Positions 10,114-18,460 of a DNA stretch of 53,852 bases are shown here, in pieces. Under the pieces are notes generated by a model, which was given only the letters and a program-made list of their open reading frames with translations, was not told where the DNA came from and made no database searches. Where the stretch lies: assembly GCA_003635255.1 (NCBI GenBank), contig PYJC01000071.1:1-53852 (forward strand), given 5' to 3'. Each line of letters starts with the position of its first letter. Position 1 is the first letter of the stretch. The translations under genes were made by a program, and so were the position numbers. This DNA is from Candidatus Poribacteria bacterium. GTDB lineage: Bacteria > Poribacteria > WGA-4E > WGA-3G.

Positions 10114-11223
10114 TTACTGGCTTGGATTCGGTGAGGTTCGGACCTCAACTGCTTTTGGTGTCAATGCGCCGAGAGGGGCTTCACCCTTTAACACACGCAC
10201 AAAATCATCCACAGTCATGTCCGCTACGCGCAAATTAGAATCTTCTGTTCTACCGGCGATGTGCGGTGTGTGGACAACATTATCTCGATTTCGCAGTGCA
10301 TCATCAATTGGGACCGGCTCGATGTCATAAACGTCGAACGCGCCTGCGAGTTCATCCTTCACAATCCGTTCCCGGAGTGCTTCCATATCGACCGCATGGG
10401 CGCGTGTAATCACGACAACTAAGCTGCCTTTCCGCAAGTGATAGATCCGTTCTCTGTTCAATAGATGCCGCGCCGAAGGGGTCGGCGGGACCGCCACGAA
10501 GACGATATCAGAACTATCTGCAAGCGTGTCCATATCGGCACGCTGTACATCCCATTCCTGAAGGAGTTCGTCCGATACGTACGGATCAAAACCCACTACC
10601 GTTGCCCCAAAAACCCGACACCATTTTGCGATTTTTCCGCCAATCTGTCCGAGGCCGATGACCCCAATGTTTTTAGTGCCGAGGTCGCCATTGACGAAAT
10701 CTGGATCATCACAGAACTGATGTGCTGCGGGAAGTTTATCGAGGGGCGCGCCGCTTTCACGGGCGTTTAGCGAACCCCACATCGGGTTCTCCCAATCCCA
10801 GAGTTTTTCACGCTGTGCCATCCGCAGATGCCACTGTGCTGTCCGGCGCAGCGAGGACAGCGCGAGACCAAAGGCGCACTCAGCAACAGATTGGGACCAA
10901 GCCCGCGTCGATTCGATGACAGGGATACCGCGTGCCTGAAGTGCCTCATAAGGGATACCGTGACCGGAATTGTCTGTCATCGCTCCAAGCACTTTCAGTT
11001 TCGGGGCTGCTGCGATGCATGCTTCGGTCAGGTTTCCGCCGAAGTGCGATATGCCGATAGTTTCACTTAAATCGACCTGTTCGTGAATAGGATCTCTGTT
11101 ACTGGTGTTGAGAACAAGTGTTACGCCGAGTTCTTCTAATCGACTTACCATTTGTTCATGCACATAGGGCCAAGAAATTTCTAAATTGGGATAACGTGTA
11201 AATACAAATTCGGGACTTGCCAT
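10114..11223 (-). CDS. D-isomer-specific 2-hydroxyacid dehydrogenase
   Basis: This is an NAD-dependent dehydrogenase of the phosphoglycerate/glyoxylate reductase superfamily. A Rossmann domain with NIGVIGLGQIGGKIAKWC (GxGxxG) is followed by the substrate Arg region (VVVITRAHAVD), the Glu/Asp strand GAFDVYDIEPVP and the catalytic His in NVVHTPHIAGRTEDS. The frame is open up to 11355, but the ATG at 11223 (MASPEFVFTRYPN) is preferred. The extra N-terminus does not look like the family, and the ATG is preceded by GAACCGCAAGGAAAA. The same leader stands before the zinc dehydrogenase at 41572. The substrate is unknown. The GH2 neighbour suggests sugar-acid metabolism. Confidence 0.85.
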   Translation of the reverse strand: MASPEFVFTRYPNLEISWPYVHEQMVSRLEELGVTLVLNTSNRDPIHEQVDLSETIGISHFGGNLTEACIAAAPKLKVLGAMTDNSGHGIPYEALQARGIPVIESTRAWSQSVAECAFGLALSSLRRTAQWHLRMAQREKLWDWENPMWGSLNARESGAPLDKLPAAHQFCDDPDFVNGDLGTKNIGVIGLGQIGGKIAKWCRVFGATVVGFDPYVSDELLQEWDVQRADMDTLADSSDIVFVAVPPTPSARHLLNRERIYHLRKGSLVVVITRAHAVDMEALRERIVKDELAGAFDVYDIEPVPIDDALRNRDNVVHTPHIAGRTEDSNLRVADMTVDDFVRVLKGEAPLGALTPKAVEVRTSPNPSQ

Positions 11224-11420
11224 TTTTTTACTTTTCCTTGCGGTTCGGTTAGGTGCACTGAAGCCTTGGAACATCTTCGGCGTTAACCGCCAGAGACGTT
11301 GTCGCTGGCTACGCGCACTCACTAAATTTTTTACAGTACGGATTGGATGATCCAACCTTCCAATTCTATAAACAAACGAAGATGCTTTGTCGGGGTCCTA
11401 TTAAATCTGATACCTCTTAA

Positions 11421-14162
11421 CTATTTCCGATGAATGAGCAAGTGCGGTCCAGTTGGGTACCTTCCCATACGTGCGCCGTAGAGTGCGAAACCACCTTTCG
11501 CCTCAGCATCTGCTTTCACTTCATAGCGAACTCTTAATGTATCTGTCTTACCATTTAGAACAATTGATGGGTCTAACTTGATATTGTAAAGGTAGCCGTA
11601 GATGCCGGGTTGGCCGTGGATATAAGAAAGCACACCGCGGGCATCCGCAGGACAATCAGGGATACGGATGGTATCAATTTCAACCCCGTTAACTGAGATC
11701 GTTACATCCGATGGGTATTTCTCCGGTTCCGTTTGACGGGCACCGCCGTATGCACTGGAGGCTTCAAAAACGAGTTCCGGTTCTGAAACATCTGTTGTGC
11801 TGAGTCCTTCTGGTAACGAAACCTCATATTCGACATATCCACTTCCAACTGCAGAGAAAAGCTGCGCATCAGTTGTCGGTTCGTCCCAAGAGGATTCAGA
11901 TATGTTCCCGGGTGTATAATTAAGATGCACCGTTTGATAATGCAATTCAACTGGATCAGGTAGTTCTACAAAGTGCTCAAAATTGATAAAGTTACGGGCA
12001 ACAACAGTTCCAGTGTGGTCTGTTACCCAAACATGGAGCGTGCCAACTGCAGGGTAAATATCAGGAATCTGCAGTTCAAGTTGGTGTACGTGTTGCACCT
12101 GATATTGTGGAAATGGAATCTCAACGCTTCCTGAGATGATACCACGTGTAAAAGATCCGGTTGCTGACATCGTATCCGGTTGCCAGTGGGTTGCTGACAT
12201 CGTATCCAGTTGCCAATGGAGAGTTGTGCCGGTGATCGTTTTGTGTGAGAAGTGGCTCGCGTAGATATCCGCTTTTATCTCATCACCTGGGGCAACCGTT
12301 GTTCCCGGTGGATAGTCAATGGCGATAAAGTCAAGTGTATTGATGTCCAGATAGTCGTATCCAAACTCCTTTACCGACCTATCATAGTTCATGAAGCCGT
12401 TGTGTTCCCACTCGATGTCCTGTAACTCAGTGTAGATGTATCCACAGATTTTCGGGTGGAGTCGGAGTTCATTCGTCAGGTATTTGAAACACCATGAGAC
12501 ATCCTTGTCTCCCGCGCCTGCGGAGATACCGCCGTATTCACTATTAATCAGCGGTGCATCGCTTTGCACGTTGCCACCAGCGTAATTAAACGCTGAACCC
12601 GGATATGTCTCTGCCACAACGTTGGCGATATGCTCTTTCGCGCGATCATAGTCGTTAATATAGAAATGCCATGAGTTGATGTCCGTTTCCACATGGTCGT
12701 ACAGACAGGGTGAGTTATCTTCAATCAGACGGGTCGTATCTAACGATTTAGCGAGGTGATACATCTCGCGCACCCATTCCTGTCGATCCGTCATCTCCTT
12801 ATACTCGTTACCACCGAGTCCCCAAGTCTCGTTGAAATTGCACCAAGAAATAATTGATGGGTGGTTGTAATCGCGCGCAATATTCCCCCGGAGCGTTTCC
12901 TCAAAGCGTGCCTGCGCTTTCTCTGTATAGGTGCCGAAGTTCGGGATATCGCACATGAAGAGCAACCCTAACTTGTCAGCCCAATAATAGAGACGGGGTT
13001 CATCGACTTTGATGTGGAGACGGAGGAAGTTGAATCCGAATTCCTTTGCGCGTTCAACATCTCTGCGGATCGCTTCATCTGTTAGGAACGTGTACACCCC
13101 TTCCGGGTTAAACGACTGGTTGAGCGCGCCGAGTAGATAGACAGGGCGGTTGTTAAGGTAGATATATTGGTAGTCGCGACCGGGGGCTTTTGCGATGGAG
13201 ACCTTCCGCATCCCAAAATATGTAAAGATTCTGTCAATAACGGTATCTTCTGCTACCAATTCGAGGATTACATCATAAAGATTCGGGGTGTCTACGTCCC
13301 ATAAACGCAGCTGCTCGGGCGGAATGTTAACTGTGAATTGTATATCGTTGCTCGGAACCTGAGCAGTGCCGCTGAGTTCACCACAACTCCAACGTAAGGT
13401 TAACCCTGTATTCTCTAAGTCTCCGTCTATTTTAACAGCAACCCTTGCAGAAGCGTTATCGATGTCGGGAGTGATGTGACACTGCGCAATGTGTGTTGTG
13501 TTTCTCGGTTCAAGGTATACAGTTTGCCAGATACCACTCGTACGGACATACCAACCGATCTGTTTGCCTGCAAGTTGTTCGCCGTGGTCCTGTGCATCAT
13601 AAGCGCGAACGACGATAAGTGCGGGTTCTCCTGGTGTAAGTGCGTCTGTGATGTCAAGTTCAAAGGGGAGATACCCGTTTTCATGCGTACCTATTTGGTT
13701 TCCATTTACCCAGACGGTTGCTTCCCAATCAACAGCACCAAAGTTCAAAATAACGCGCTCGTCCCGCCAGTTTTCAGGGATAGACACAACTTTACGGTAC
13801 CATCCAATTGTGTGTCGAAGTTCGCCGCGGTAATTTCCCTCGCGATCTAAACCTCCACAGGTAACCTCTTCAGGGTTGAGATATGCGTTTTTGCTCAAGT
13901 AATTTGCGTTGTCTGCTTGTTTTTCTTCACCCCATGCTGCAAGACTTTCCCAAGGATAGGGTACTTGTATCTGCAATGTCCATGGAGAATCATCGGTCGG
14001 TTCTGGTGAGTACCACTGGTTTTGTTCGCCGATGTCGTCTGGATCGAAAGCAAATTCCCATGTGCCGTTGAGACAGATCCAGTCAATGCCTTCTGATGTC
14101 CCACGTTGGAAATCTGGACGCGGGTATTCTGGGCGCGGTGTGTCTGTATTATTCCCTCTCAT
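11421..14162 (-). CDS. glycoside hydrolase family 2 protein
   Basis: This 913-residue enzyme has the GH2 order: an N-terminal sugar-binding jelly roll (LNGTWEFAFDPDD, WYRKVVSIPENW, VWVNGNQIGTHENGYLPFE), an immunoglobulin-like domain, then the TIM barrel. The acid/base Glu445 is in NFNETWG and the nucleophile Glu542 in INSEYGG. These residues fit retaining beta-galactosidase, beta-glucuronidase or beta-mannosidase activity; the substrate cannot be chosen. No signal peptide is seen, so it is probably cytoplasmic. A C-terminal beta domain follows the barrel, with a 30-bp in-frame tandem duplication before it (12160-12219). AAGGAAA precedes the start. Confidence 0.9.
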   Translation of the reverse strand: MRGNNTDTPRPEYPRPDFQRGTSEGIDWICLNGTWEFAFDPDDIGEQNQWYSPEPTDDSPWTLQIQVPYPWESLAAWGEEKQADNANYLSKNAYLNPEEVTCGGLDREGNYRGELRHTIGWYRKVVSIPENWRDERVILNFGAVDWEATVWVNGNQIGTHENGYLPFELDITDALTPGEPALIVVRAYDAQDHGEQLAGKQIGWYVRTSGIWQTVYLEPRNTTHIAQCHITPDIDNASARVAVKIDGDLENTGLTLRWSCGELSGTAQVPSNDIQFTVNIPPEQLRLWDVDTPNLYDVILELVAEDTVIDRIFTYFGMRKVSIAKAPGRDYQYIYLNNRPVYLLGALNQSFNPEGVYTFLTDEAIRRDVERAKEFGFNFLRLHIKVDEPRLYYWADKLGLLFMCDIPNFGTYTEKAQARFEETLRGNIARDYNHPSIISWCNFNETWGLGGNEYKEMTDRQEWVREMYHLAKSLDTTRLIEDNSPCLYDHVETDINSWHFYINDYDRAKEHIANVVAETYPGSAFNYAGGNVQSDAPLINSEYGGISAGAGDKDVSWCFKYLTNELRLHPKICGYIYTELQDIEWEHNGFMNYDRSVKEFGYDYLDINTLDFIAIDYPPGTTVAPGDEIKADIYASHFSHKTITGTTLHWQLDTMSATHWQPDTMSATGSFTRGIISGSVEIPFPQYQVQHVHQLELQIPDIYPAVGTLHVWVTDHTGTVVARNFINFEHFVELPDPVELHYQTVHLNYTPGNISESSWDEPTTDAQLFSAVGSGYVEYEVSLPEGLSTTDVSEPELVFEASSAYGGARQTEPEKYPSDVTISVNGVEIDTIRIPDCPADARGVLSYIHGQPGIYGYLYNIKLDPSIVLNGKTDTLRVRYEVKADAEAKGGFALYGARMGRYPTGPHLLIHRK
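12160..12219 (-). repeat. 30-bp in-frame tandem duplication in GH2 gene
   Basis: Two adjacent 30-base units (12160-12189 and 12190-12219) differ at two positions. They encode HWQPDTMSAT and HWQLDTMSAT. The number of repeats is a multiple of three, so the frame is kept. Confidence 0.9.
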
Positions 14163-14439
14163 GTTTTTCCTTTTTTGTTAGTTATCAGTTATCGGTAGTC
14201 AGTCACAAGGAATTGCTCCGAGGCGAAACCTTTATAATCATGAGCGACAAGAAACACCCAAGCAAAAACACTTGCTCTTGCAACTGACTATTCATACCAG
14301 CATATCATAAATTGCTTTTCTATTCAATTTTTTTCCACTCTTGCCTTTTTGATTTCTTTGGGTAGCAACGGAAAAAAATCACACTTTTTCGCTTGCGTTC
14401 CTGCGGAATTTCGGATGTTTTTCATTCTATACTTTGCTA
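14163..14439. other. intergenic, no gene; partial repeat words
   Basis: No coding frame is supported here. The part nearest the GH2 gene holds degenerate words of the intergenic repeat family (gttatcagttatcggtagtcagt) and gaggcgaaac. The rest is AT-rich without clear structure. Confidence 0.5.
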
Positions 14440-14772
14440 TTAAACTGTTATACTGAAACCACTTTCGTCAATATAAACGGCTGTTTTGGCATGTGCCAGT
14501 GTTGCTTCTTGAAGTGCAGAGAGATACTCTTATCGTTTTACGGGACACTGTTCTTTATAGGTCGTAGTCTTTTTTTTTCGCGTGATATTGAGTTTGGATA
14601 ACGCATAAAAGATGCCGTTTTTTGAAACACCGAAGTGTTTGGCGTGTTCGGCGAGCGTCTTATCGGGAAAATCAGCGACATGTTGCTGAAGGGCATCGTA
14701 ATCAATGGAGCGGGGTCCCTTGGGTCCCGGTTTCTCAGCAGTCAAGGGATCTTCTGCACCGACAACCAACAA
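14440..14772 (-). pseudogene. IS630-family transposase remnant
   Basis: The frame carries the IS630-type N-terminal part: a KPGPKGPRSIDYD linker and a helix-turn-helix (TLAEHAKHFGVSKNGIFYAL), ending YKEQCPVKR. An in-frame TAA at 14530-14532 interrupts it. Reading on in the same frame gives EYLSALQEATLAHAKTAV followed by YIDESGF, the first catalytic Asp motif of IS630 transposases. The frame stops at 14440, before the rest of the DDE domain. The usual first 40-50 residues are also missing. This is a fragment decayed at both ends. It marks the left border of the biosynthetic island. Confidence 0.75.
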
Positions 14773-14976
14773 CCGACAATTTCCGATAGCCGATAACCAT
14801 CACTTCTCTAAAAGTGATGATTTTCGTGAAAAGAACCCAGCCAGTTTAGGGTTCCCGAACACCGAAAAATTATGTTGAATTATGTTGAAAGTTCCAAGCT
14901 AACATGAGTTCAATGTGAGAATTGTTTCAATTCACCGTGTTGTGCAAACTTCGGCACACTTGGCTTATATAGAGAG

Positions 14977-15020
14977 AAGTATGCAATTCTTGCATACTTT
15001 TACTATGCAATTCTTGCATA
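14977..15020. promoter_or_regulatory. tandem palindromic operator / enhancer sites
   Basis: The first site is AAGTATGCAA-TTC-TTGCATACTT (14977-14999), a perfect 10-bp inverted repeat. The second is TATGCAA-TTC-TTGCATA (15004-15020) with the same core. Their centres are 24 bases apart. They lie about 190-230 bases upstream of the sigma-54 promoter at 15207, where enhancer sites for sigma-54 activators are usual. Confidence 0.65.
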
Positions 15021-15206
15021 CTTCCGAGAAAACGAGGTACAAATAAACGTTATTTCTCAGCAACTATATTTTTTACAAAGTGATGAAAATGATGCTAATT
15101 TATTTCATAAACTAAGTGTAAATCTATGTTTTCGACCCATTAGAGCGAAATATTATGAGATTCCGGTGGGCTGTTTTGGAGCAAAGGTTCGTTGTATTAG
15201 AGGTAT

Positions 15207-15222
15207 TGGCACGAAAATTGCT
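15207..15222 (+). promoter_or_regulatory. sigma-54 (-24/-12) promoter
   Basis: TTGGCACGAAAATTGCTA matches the sigma-54 consensus TGGCAC-N5-TTGC exactly, with ten bases between the invariant GG (15208-15209) and GC (15220-15221). Transcription would begin near 15233, about 180 bases before the first radical SAM gene. Confidence 0.72.
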
Positions 15223-15414
15223 ATGATTATATTTGTTCCCCTAACTCGTTTTCTGTAAAGATGTTGCAAGTAAATTTCCCGCAACGTCTACTGATGAACC
15301 TTTGACCGATAAAAAACATCAACGCTTGGAAACTAAAACCAAAGGTGAGACTGGAAAAAAGGTGAGACTGGAAACTAAATAGCCCCAGAATTACAAATTA
15401 AAGAGGAGGATCGC

Positions 15415-17133
15415 ATGGGATTGTCAGGAAAGCAGATTAATATAGAAATTGAACAGGATGTGCAAAAATTGTTGTCTGCTGAAGAAGGTGAAGTGTATAC
15501 CGATAGCGGGGAAGAAATTCAAGTTGCATTAGCTTTTCCTGACGTTTATGGCTTTGGTCAGCCAAGTCTGGCAATTCATACGCTCTATAGGGAACTCAAT
15601 TTACGACTAGACACTTTTGCTGGTCGAGTTTTTCTACCCGATTCATCACAGGGGGCGGACTTTGGGAAATCTGATGTTCCCTTATTTACATGGGAGAATA
15701 GAAAACCTGTAAAGGATGTTGATATTCTGGGCTTCTCAGTCCCTTATGAAACATATTATGTGAATGTTCTTCGGATGCTTGAATTGGCTCAAGTTAATCT
15801 GCGAGGAAGGGATCGTGACAGGTCCGACCCGCTTGTTATCGCGGGTGGCCCTTGCATAACTTACAACCCTGAGCCACTAGCTGAGTTCATTGATGCCTGT
15901 GTAATTGGAGAAGCGGAAGAGGTAATTCAAGAGATTGTGCAAGTGTATAAAGACTGGAGGACTGAAGGGAAAAATAGTAGGGAAGACCTTCTCTACAGGC
16001 TATCAAAGTTGCAAGGAGTATATGTTCCATCTTTCTATGAGCCCATTTATGGAAAGGATAATGTCATTGAGAAAATCGTCTCACATTTTAGGGCTCCTAC
16101 CAAAGTTACACGACGATGGATACAAGATTTAGATGCTTTTCCTTGTGTTTCAGCTAGTGTGACACCTCTCTCTATATATGACAGTAAACGAATTCACCTT
16201 GAAATCGCACGTGGCTGCGCCTATAAATGTCGATTCTGTTACCTCAGCTATGGTATTAAAAAGGCCCGCCAGAGAAGTATAGAGAATACCATAAAGTTAG
16301 TGAAAGAGAGGCTTCACTTTACACGCGAGATAAAGCTTATATATCCAGCGGATATAGAGATTGACTACGCGAGAGAGCTTATCAGCCAACTTCATGCTAT
16401 CGGGGCATCTGTACTAGTTGGATCCGTTCGCGCTGATACACTAAATGAATATGTGGTGGAAGCTGTGAGTAGGAGCGGCAAATCCAGTTTGAGTATTGCT
16501 CCCGAGGCACCGGAGGGGAGGCTACGTAATTTCGTTAATAAGACTATAAAAGACGATGATTTTTTACGGGCGACCCGTATGACAATCCGTGCTGGGATAC
16601 CAAACATTAGTTTATTTTGTATCATCGGGCTCCCGACGGAGACGAAATCTGATATTGAGGATCTTGCCTTACTTATTAAGAAAATAAGAAAGCAAATGGA
16701 CAGTTGTGGTGGTCGAGCAGGTATTCTTGAGGTGGGAGTGAACCCTTTGTTCCCGAAGCCACTTACTCCGTTACAATGGGTCGGGATGGAAAGCCTTGAA
16801 AATTTTCAATCCAAACTTGACTATTTGAAGAAAATATTAGAGCACGAGTCTAATATTTCAATTCATACCATCCCTAGCTCGGAAGCTTTTATTCAGGGGC
16901 TCCTATCCCGTGGGGATCGAAAATTAGGTGATGTGCTTTATAAAATATATAAAGCAGAACAGACAATTAGCAATTGGAAAAATGCTCTCTATGAGGTCGG
17001 ATTACAACCCGAATCCTACTTTCGTGAAAGAGAAGTGGATGAAGTCCTACCATGGGCCACGCTTGACACCGAAGAGAGTGGACACTTATCCCGTCTATTC
17101 GCACAAGGTCAGCAGAGGTTGCAGAGAGTGTGA
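15415..17133 (+). CDS. radical SAM protein, TIGR03960-like with B12-binding-like N-terminus
   Basis: The protein has 572 residues. The N-terminal half (VALAFPDVYGFGQPSLAIHT, DILGFSVPYETYYVNVLRML, VIAGGPCITYNPEPLAEFID) matches the N-terminal domain of B12-binding-like radical SAM proteins of the TIGR03960 kind. The radical SAM core has the cluster motif GCAYKCRFCYLSYG (CxxxCxxC, near residue 267) and continues through SIAPEAPEGRLRNFVNK, which is diagnostic of that family. The C-terminal extension is short and unassigned. AAAGAGGAGGATCGC before the ATG is a strong ribosome site. It is the first gene behind the sigma-54 promoter. The reaction is unknown; methylation or another B12/radical chemistry on the pathway product is an inference. 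Confidence 0.8.
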   Translation: MGLSGKQINIEIEQDVQKLLSAEEGEVYTDSGEEIQVALAFPDVYGFGQPSLAIHTLYRELNLRLDTFAGRVFLPDSSQGADFGKSDVPLFTWENRKPVKDVDILGFSVPYETYYVNVLRMLELAQVNLRGRDRDRSDPLVIAGGPCITYNPEPLAEFIDACVIGEAEEVIQEIVQVYKDWRTEGKNSREDLLYRLSKLQGVYVPSFYEPIYGKDNVIEKIVSHFRAPTKVTRRWIQDLDAFPCVSASVTPLSIYDSKRIHLEIARGCAYKCRFCYLSYGIKKARQRSIENTIKLVKERLHFTREIKLIYPADIEIDYARELISQLHAIGASVLVGSVRADTLNEYVVEAVSRSGKSSLSIAPEAPEGRLRNFVNKTIKDDDFLRATRMTIRAGIPNISLFCIIGLPTETKSDIEDLALLIKKIRKQMDSCGGRAGILEVGVNPLFPKPLTPLQWVGMESLENFQSKLDYLKKILEHESNISIHTIPSSEAFIQGLLSRGDRKLGDVLYKIYKAEQTISNWKNALYEVGLQPESYFREREVDEVLPWATLDTEESGHLSRLFAQGQQRLQRV

Positions 17134-17191
17134 ACAGAGAACTGTCTCCAAGTCCAAGTTAGATAATTACTTCACGAAACGGAATCAGGTA

Positions 17192-18031
17192 ATGGCTAGA
17201 ACACTTATGTTTCAAAGCGCATCAGCATCTTCTGGTAAGGGCGTTCTTACGCTGAGTTTATGTCGTATTCTACGGGACATGCATTGTAAAGTTGCTCCAT
17301 TTAAGGCGGTGGGGTTGACTGATGACTGCTACCAGATTGAGAACGGATTTGAGATCGGTTGGTATGCAGCGGCTCAAGCACTCGCAGCTGGAATAACCCC
17401 AACTGTGGAAATGAATCCAATTATATTGAAACCCATTATTCCTGTGAGGTATCCTGATAATATCTCATGTTCATATGAAGCTGAACTCTTTGTTCTTGGA
17501 GATCCATATGGAATTATAGATATTTCTAGACTATATCTTATGAAAGACGTTATCATATCAACGGTAGAAAAAACCTTGAAATCGCTGATGCAAACCTATG
17601 ATATATTACTAATCGAGGGAGCAGGTGGTCCCGTGGAACTGAATGCAATCAAGAATGACTTTATGAATATGAAGATTGCCCGCTTGGCAAATACTCCGGT
17701 GATCCTTTTGGGGGATGCGAGTCGAGGTGGTGTTTTTGCCTCTTTAATTGGAACTGTTAAACTTCTGGAGAAAGCGGATCAAGACTTAATTCAGGGATTC
17801 ATTATTAATAAGTTTCATGGGGATTCATCATTTCTAAGTTCAGGAGTGCCCCAACTCGAACTGTTAATAGGTAAACCTTCTCTTGGGATAATACCAGAAA
17901 ACCCCAAGCTCAATCTTGCTGAATGTGATTTAAATGATAGTACCAATGCGGAGGCGGCCTTTGATGAGTGTGCTAGTTTCTTTAGAAATCGAATTGACTT
18001 AGAGAAGATTTTAAGGATTGTCCTAGGGTAA
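17192..18031 (+). CDS. CobQ-like P-loop protein lacking the amidotransferase domain
   Basis: The 279 residues follow the N-terminal (BioD-like) half of cobyric acid synthase: RTLMFQSASASSGKGVLTLS, KVAPFKAVG, AAGITPTVEMNPIILKP, LLIEGAGGPVELN, and ILLGDASRGGVFASLIGTV. CobQ normally has about 490 residues with a C-terminal glutamine amidotransferase domain, and that is absent here. The P-loop is altered: GTxSxxGKS becomes SASASSGKG, with Gly replacing the Ser/Thr after Lys. The frame extends upstream to 16928, but that part overlaps the radical SAM gene and is not CobQ-like, so the ATG at 17192 is chosen. No other cobalamin gene is nearby. A role in activating a carboxylate of the island's product is only an inference. 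Confidence 0.72.
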   Translation: MARTLMFQSASASSGKGVLTLSLCRILRDMHCKVAPFKAVGLTDDCYQIENGFEIGWYAAAQALAAGITPTVEMNPIILKPIIPVRYPDNISCSYEAELFVLGDPYGIIDISRLYLMKDVIISTVEKTLKSLMQTYDILLIEGAGGPVELNAIKNDFMNMKIARLANTPVILLGDASRGGVFASLIGTVKLLEKADQDLIQGFIINKFHGDSSFLSSGVPQLELLIGKPSLGIIPENPKLNLAECDLNDSTNAEAAFDECASFFRNRIDLEKILRIVLG

Positions 18032-18292
18032 ATTAACTCAACTCCGAAATGGAAAATAAGGTGTCAAAGTTCCATTTTGGGACATCATGGGTCAGCCTAT
18101 ATTTTCAATGGGTTGGATAGGACGCGGAGTACTTCCACGATTCACTCATGCTCTGTCGTGCTGAATCAAGGAAGCTTATATGCTGGGGCGGGAGGAATTC
18201 GGGAAGCTCTCAGTTTTATCAAGTTAGACTACATCCCATCCAAAATTCCGGAAGACTCAGGTGTAAATACTAATTGAAAGGAGGTATTAAAA
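18032..18292. other. gap between cobQ-like gene and peptide gene
   Basis: No gene is supported. A 66-codon frame from a TTG at 18077 to 18277 lacks a Shine-Dalgarno and resembles nothing known. It may be decayed coding sequence. The last bases (18277-18285) hold the perfect Shine-Dalgarno of the peptide gene. Confidence 0.4.
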
Positions 18293-18382
18293 GTGAAAAA
18301 GGCAAGGAAGAAAAAGGCGACCGAGAAAAAGGCGACTAAGAAAAAACGAATCACTTTTAGAGCTGTCTCTGTTCGATGCTAG
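18293..18382 (+). CDS. putative RiPP precursor peptide (29 aa)
   Basis: A GTG start at 18293 is preceded by AAAGGAGGT, complementary to the 16S rRNA tail over nine bases, at ideal spacing. This is one of the best ribosome sites in the window. The peptide has 29 residues: a leader of about 18 built from Lys/Ala/Thr repeats (KKATE, KKATK units of 15 bases each), then RITFRAVSVRC and a TAG stop. It sits 78 bases before a radical SAM/SPASM enzyme with a peptide-recognition-like N-terminus. A 16-bp hairpin lies between them, which is a common layout for RiPP precursors and their maturases. A single C-terminal Cys and one Phe are candidate modification sites. It matches no precursor family I know. 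It could also be an unrelated basic micropeptide. Confidence 0.55.
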   Translation: MKKARKKKATEKKATKKKRITFRAVSVRC

Positions 18383-18405
18383 AATCAGGATGGCACTTCA
18401 TTTGA

Positions 18406-18440
18406 ATATTGGTATCACTTCAAAGAAGTGATACCAATAT
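18406..18440 (+). terminator. 16-bp hairpin between peptide gene and maturase
   Basis: atattggtatcacttc (18406-18421) pairs exactly with 18425-18440 around a three-base aaa loop. No T-run follows, so it is more likely an mRNA-stabilising or partial-termination hairpin than a full terminator. The maturase Shine-Dalgarno (GGAGG, 18446-18450) begins six bases later. Confidence 0.7.
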
Positions 18441-18460
18441 ATTGCGGAGGTATGTAAACT

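Larger units (their letters stand above)
14773..15414. other. long regulatory gap before the biosynthetic island
   Basis: These 642 bases carry no credible gene. They contain two tandem palindromes (14977-15020) and a sigma-54 promoter (15207-15222). A duplicated ggtgagactggaaa word lies at about 15342-15374, and a Shine-Dalgarno (gaggagg) stands before the radical SAM gene at 15415. Confidence 0.6.

Noticed and set aside
15342..15374. duplicated ggtgagactggaaa word as a regulatory repeat
   Set aside because: Only two short copies next to the first gene; could be chance slippage, so it is merely mentioned in the gap entry.
16928..17191. N-terminal extension of the CobQ-like protein
   Set aside because: It overlaps the radical SAM gene, has no CobQ-like sequence, and the ATG at 17192 begins exactly where the family begins.
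18077..18277. 66-codon frame just before the peptide gene
   Set aside because: TTG start, no Shine-Dalgarno, no recognisable motif; another frame (MGQPIFSMGWIGRG) is open over part of it. It may be decayed coding sequence, so it is only mentioned as part of the gap.
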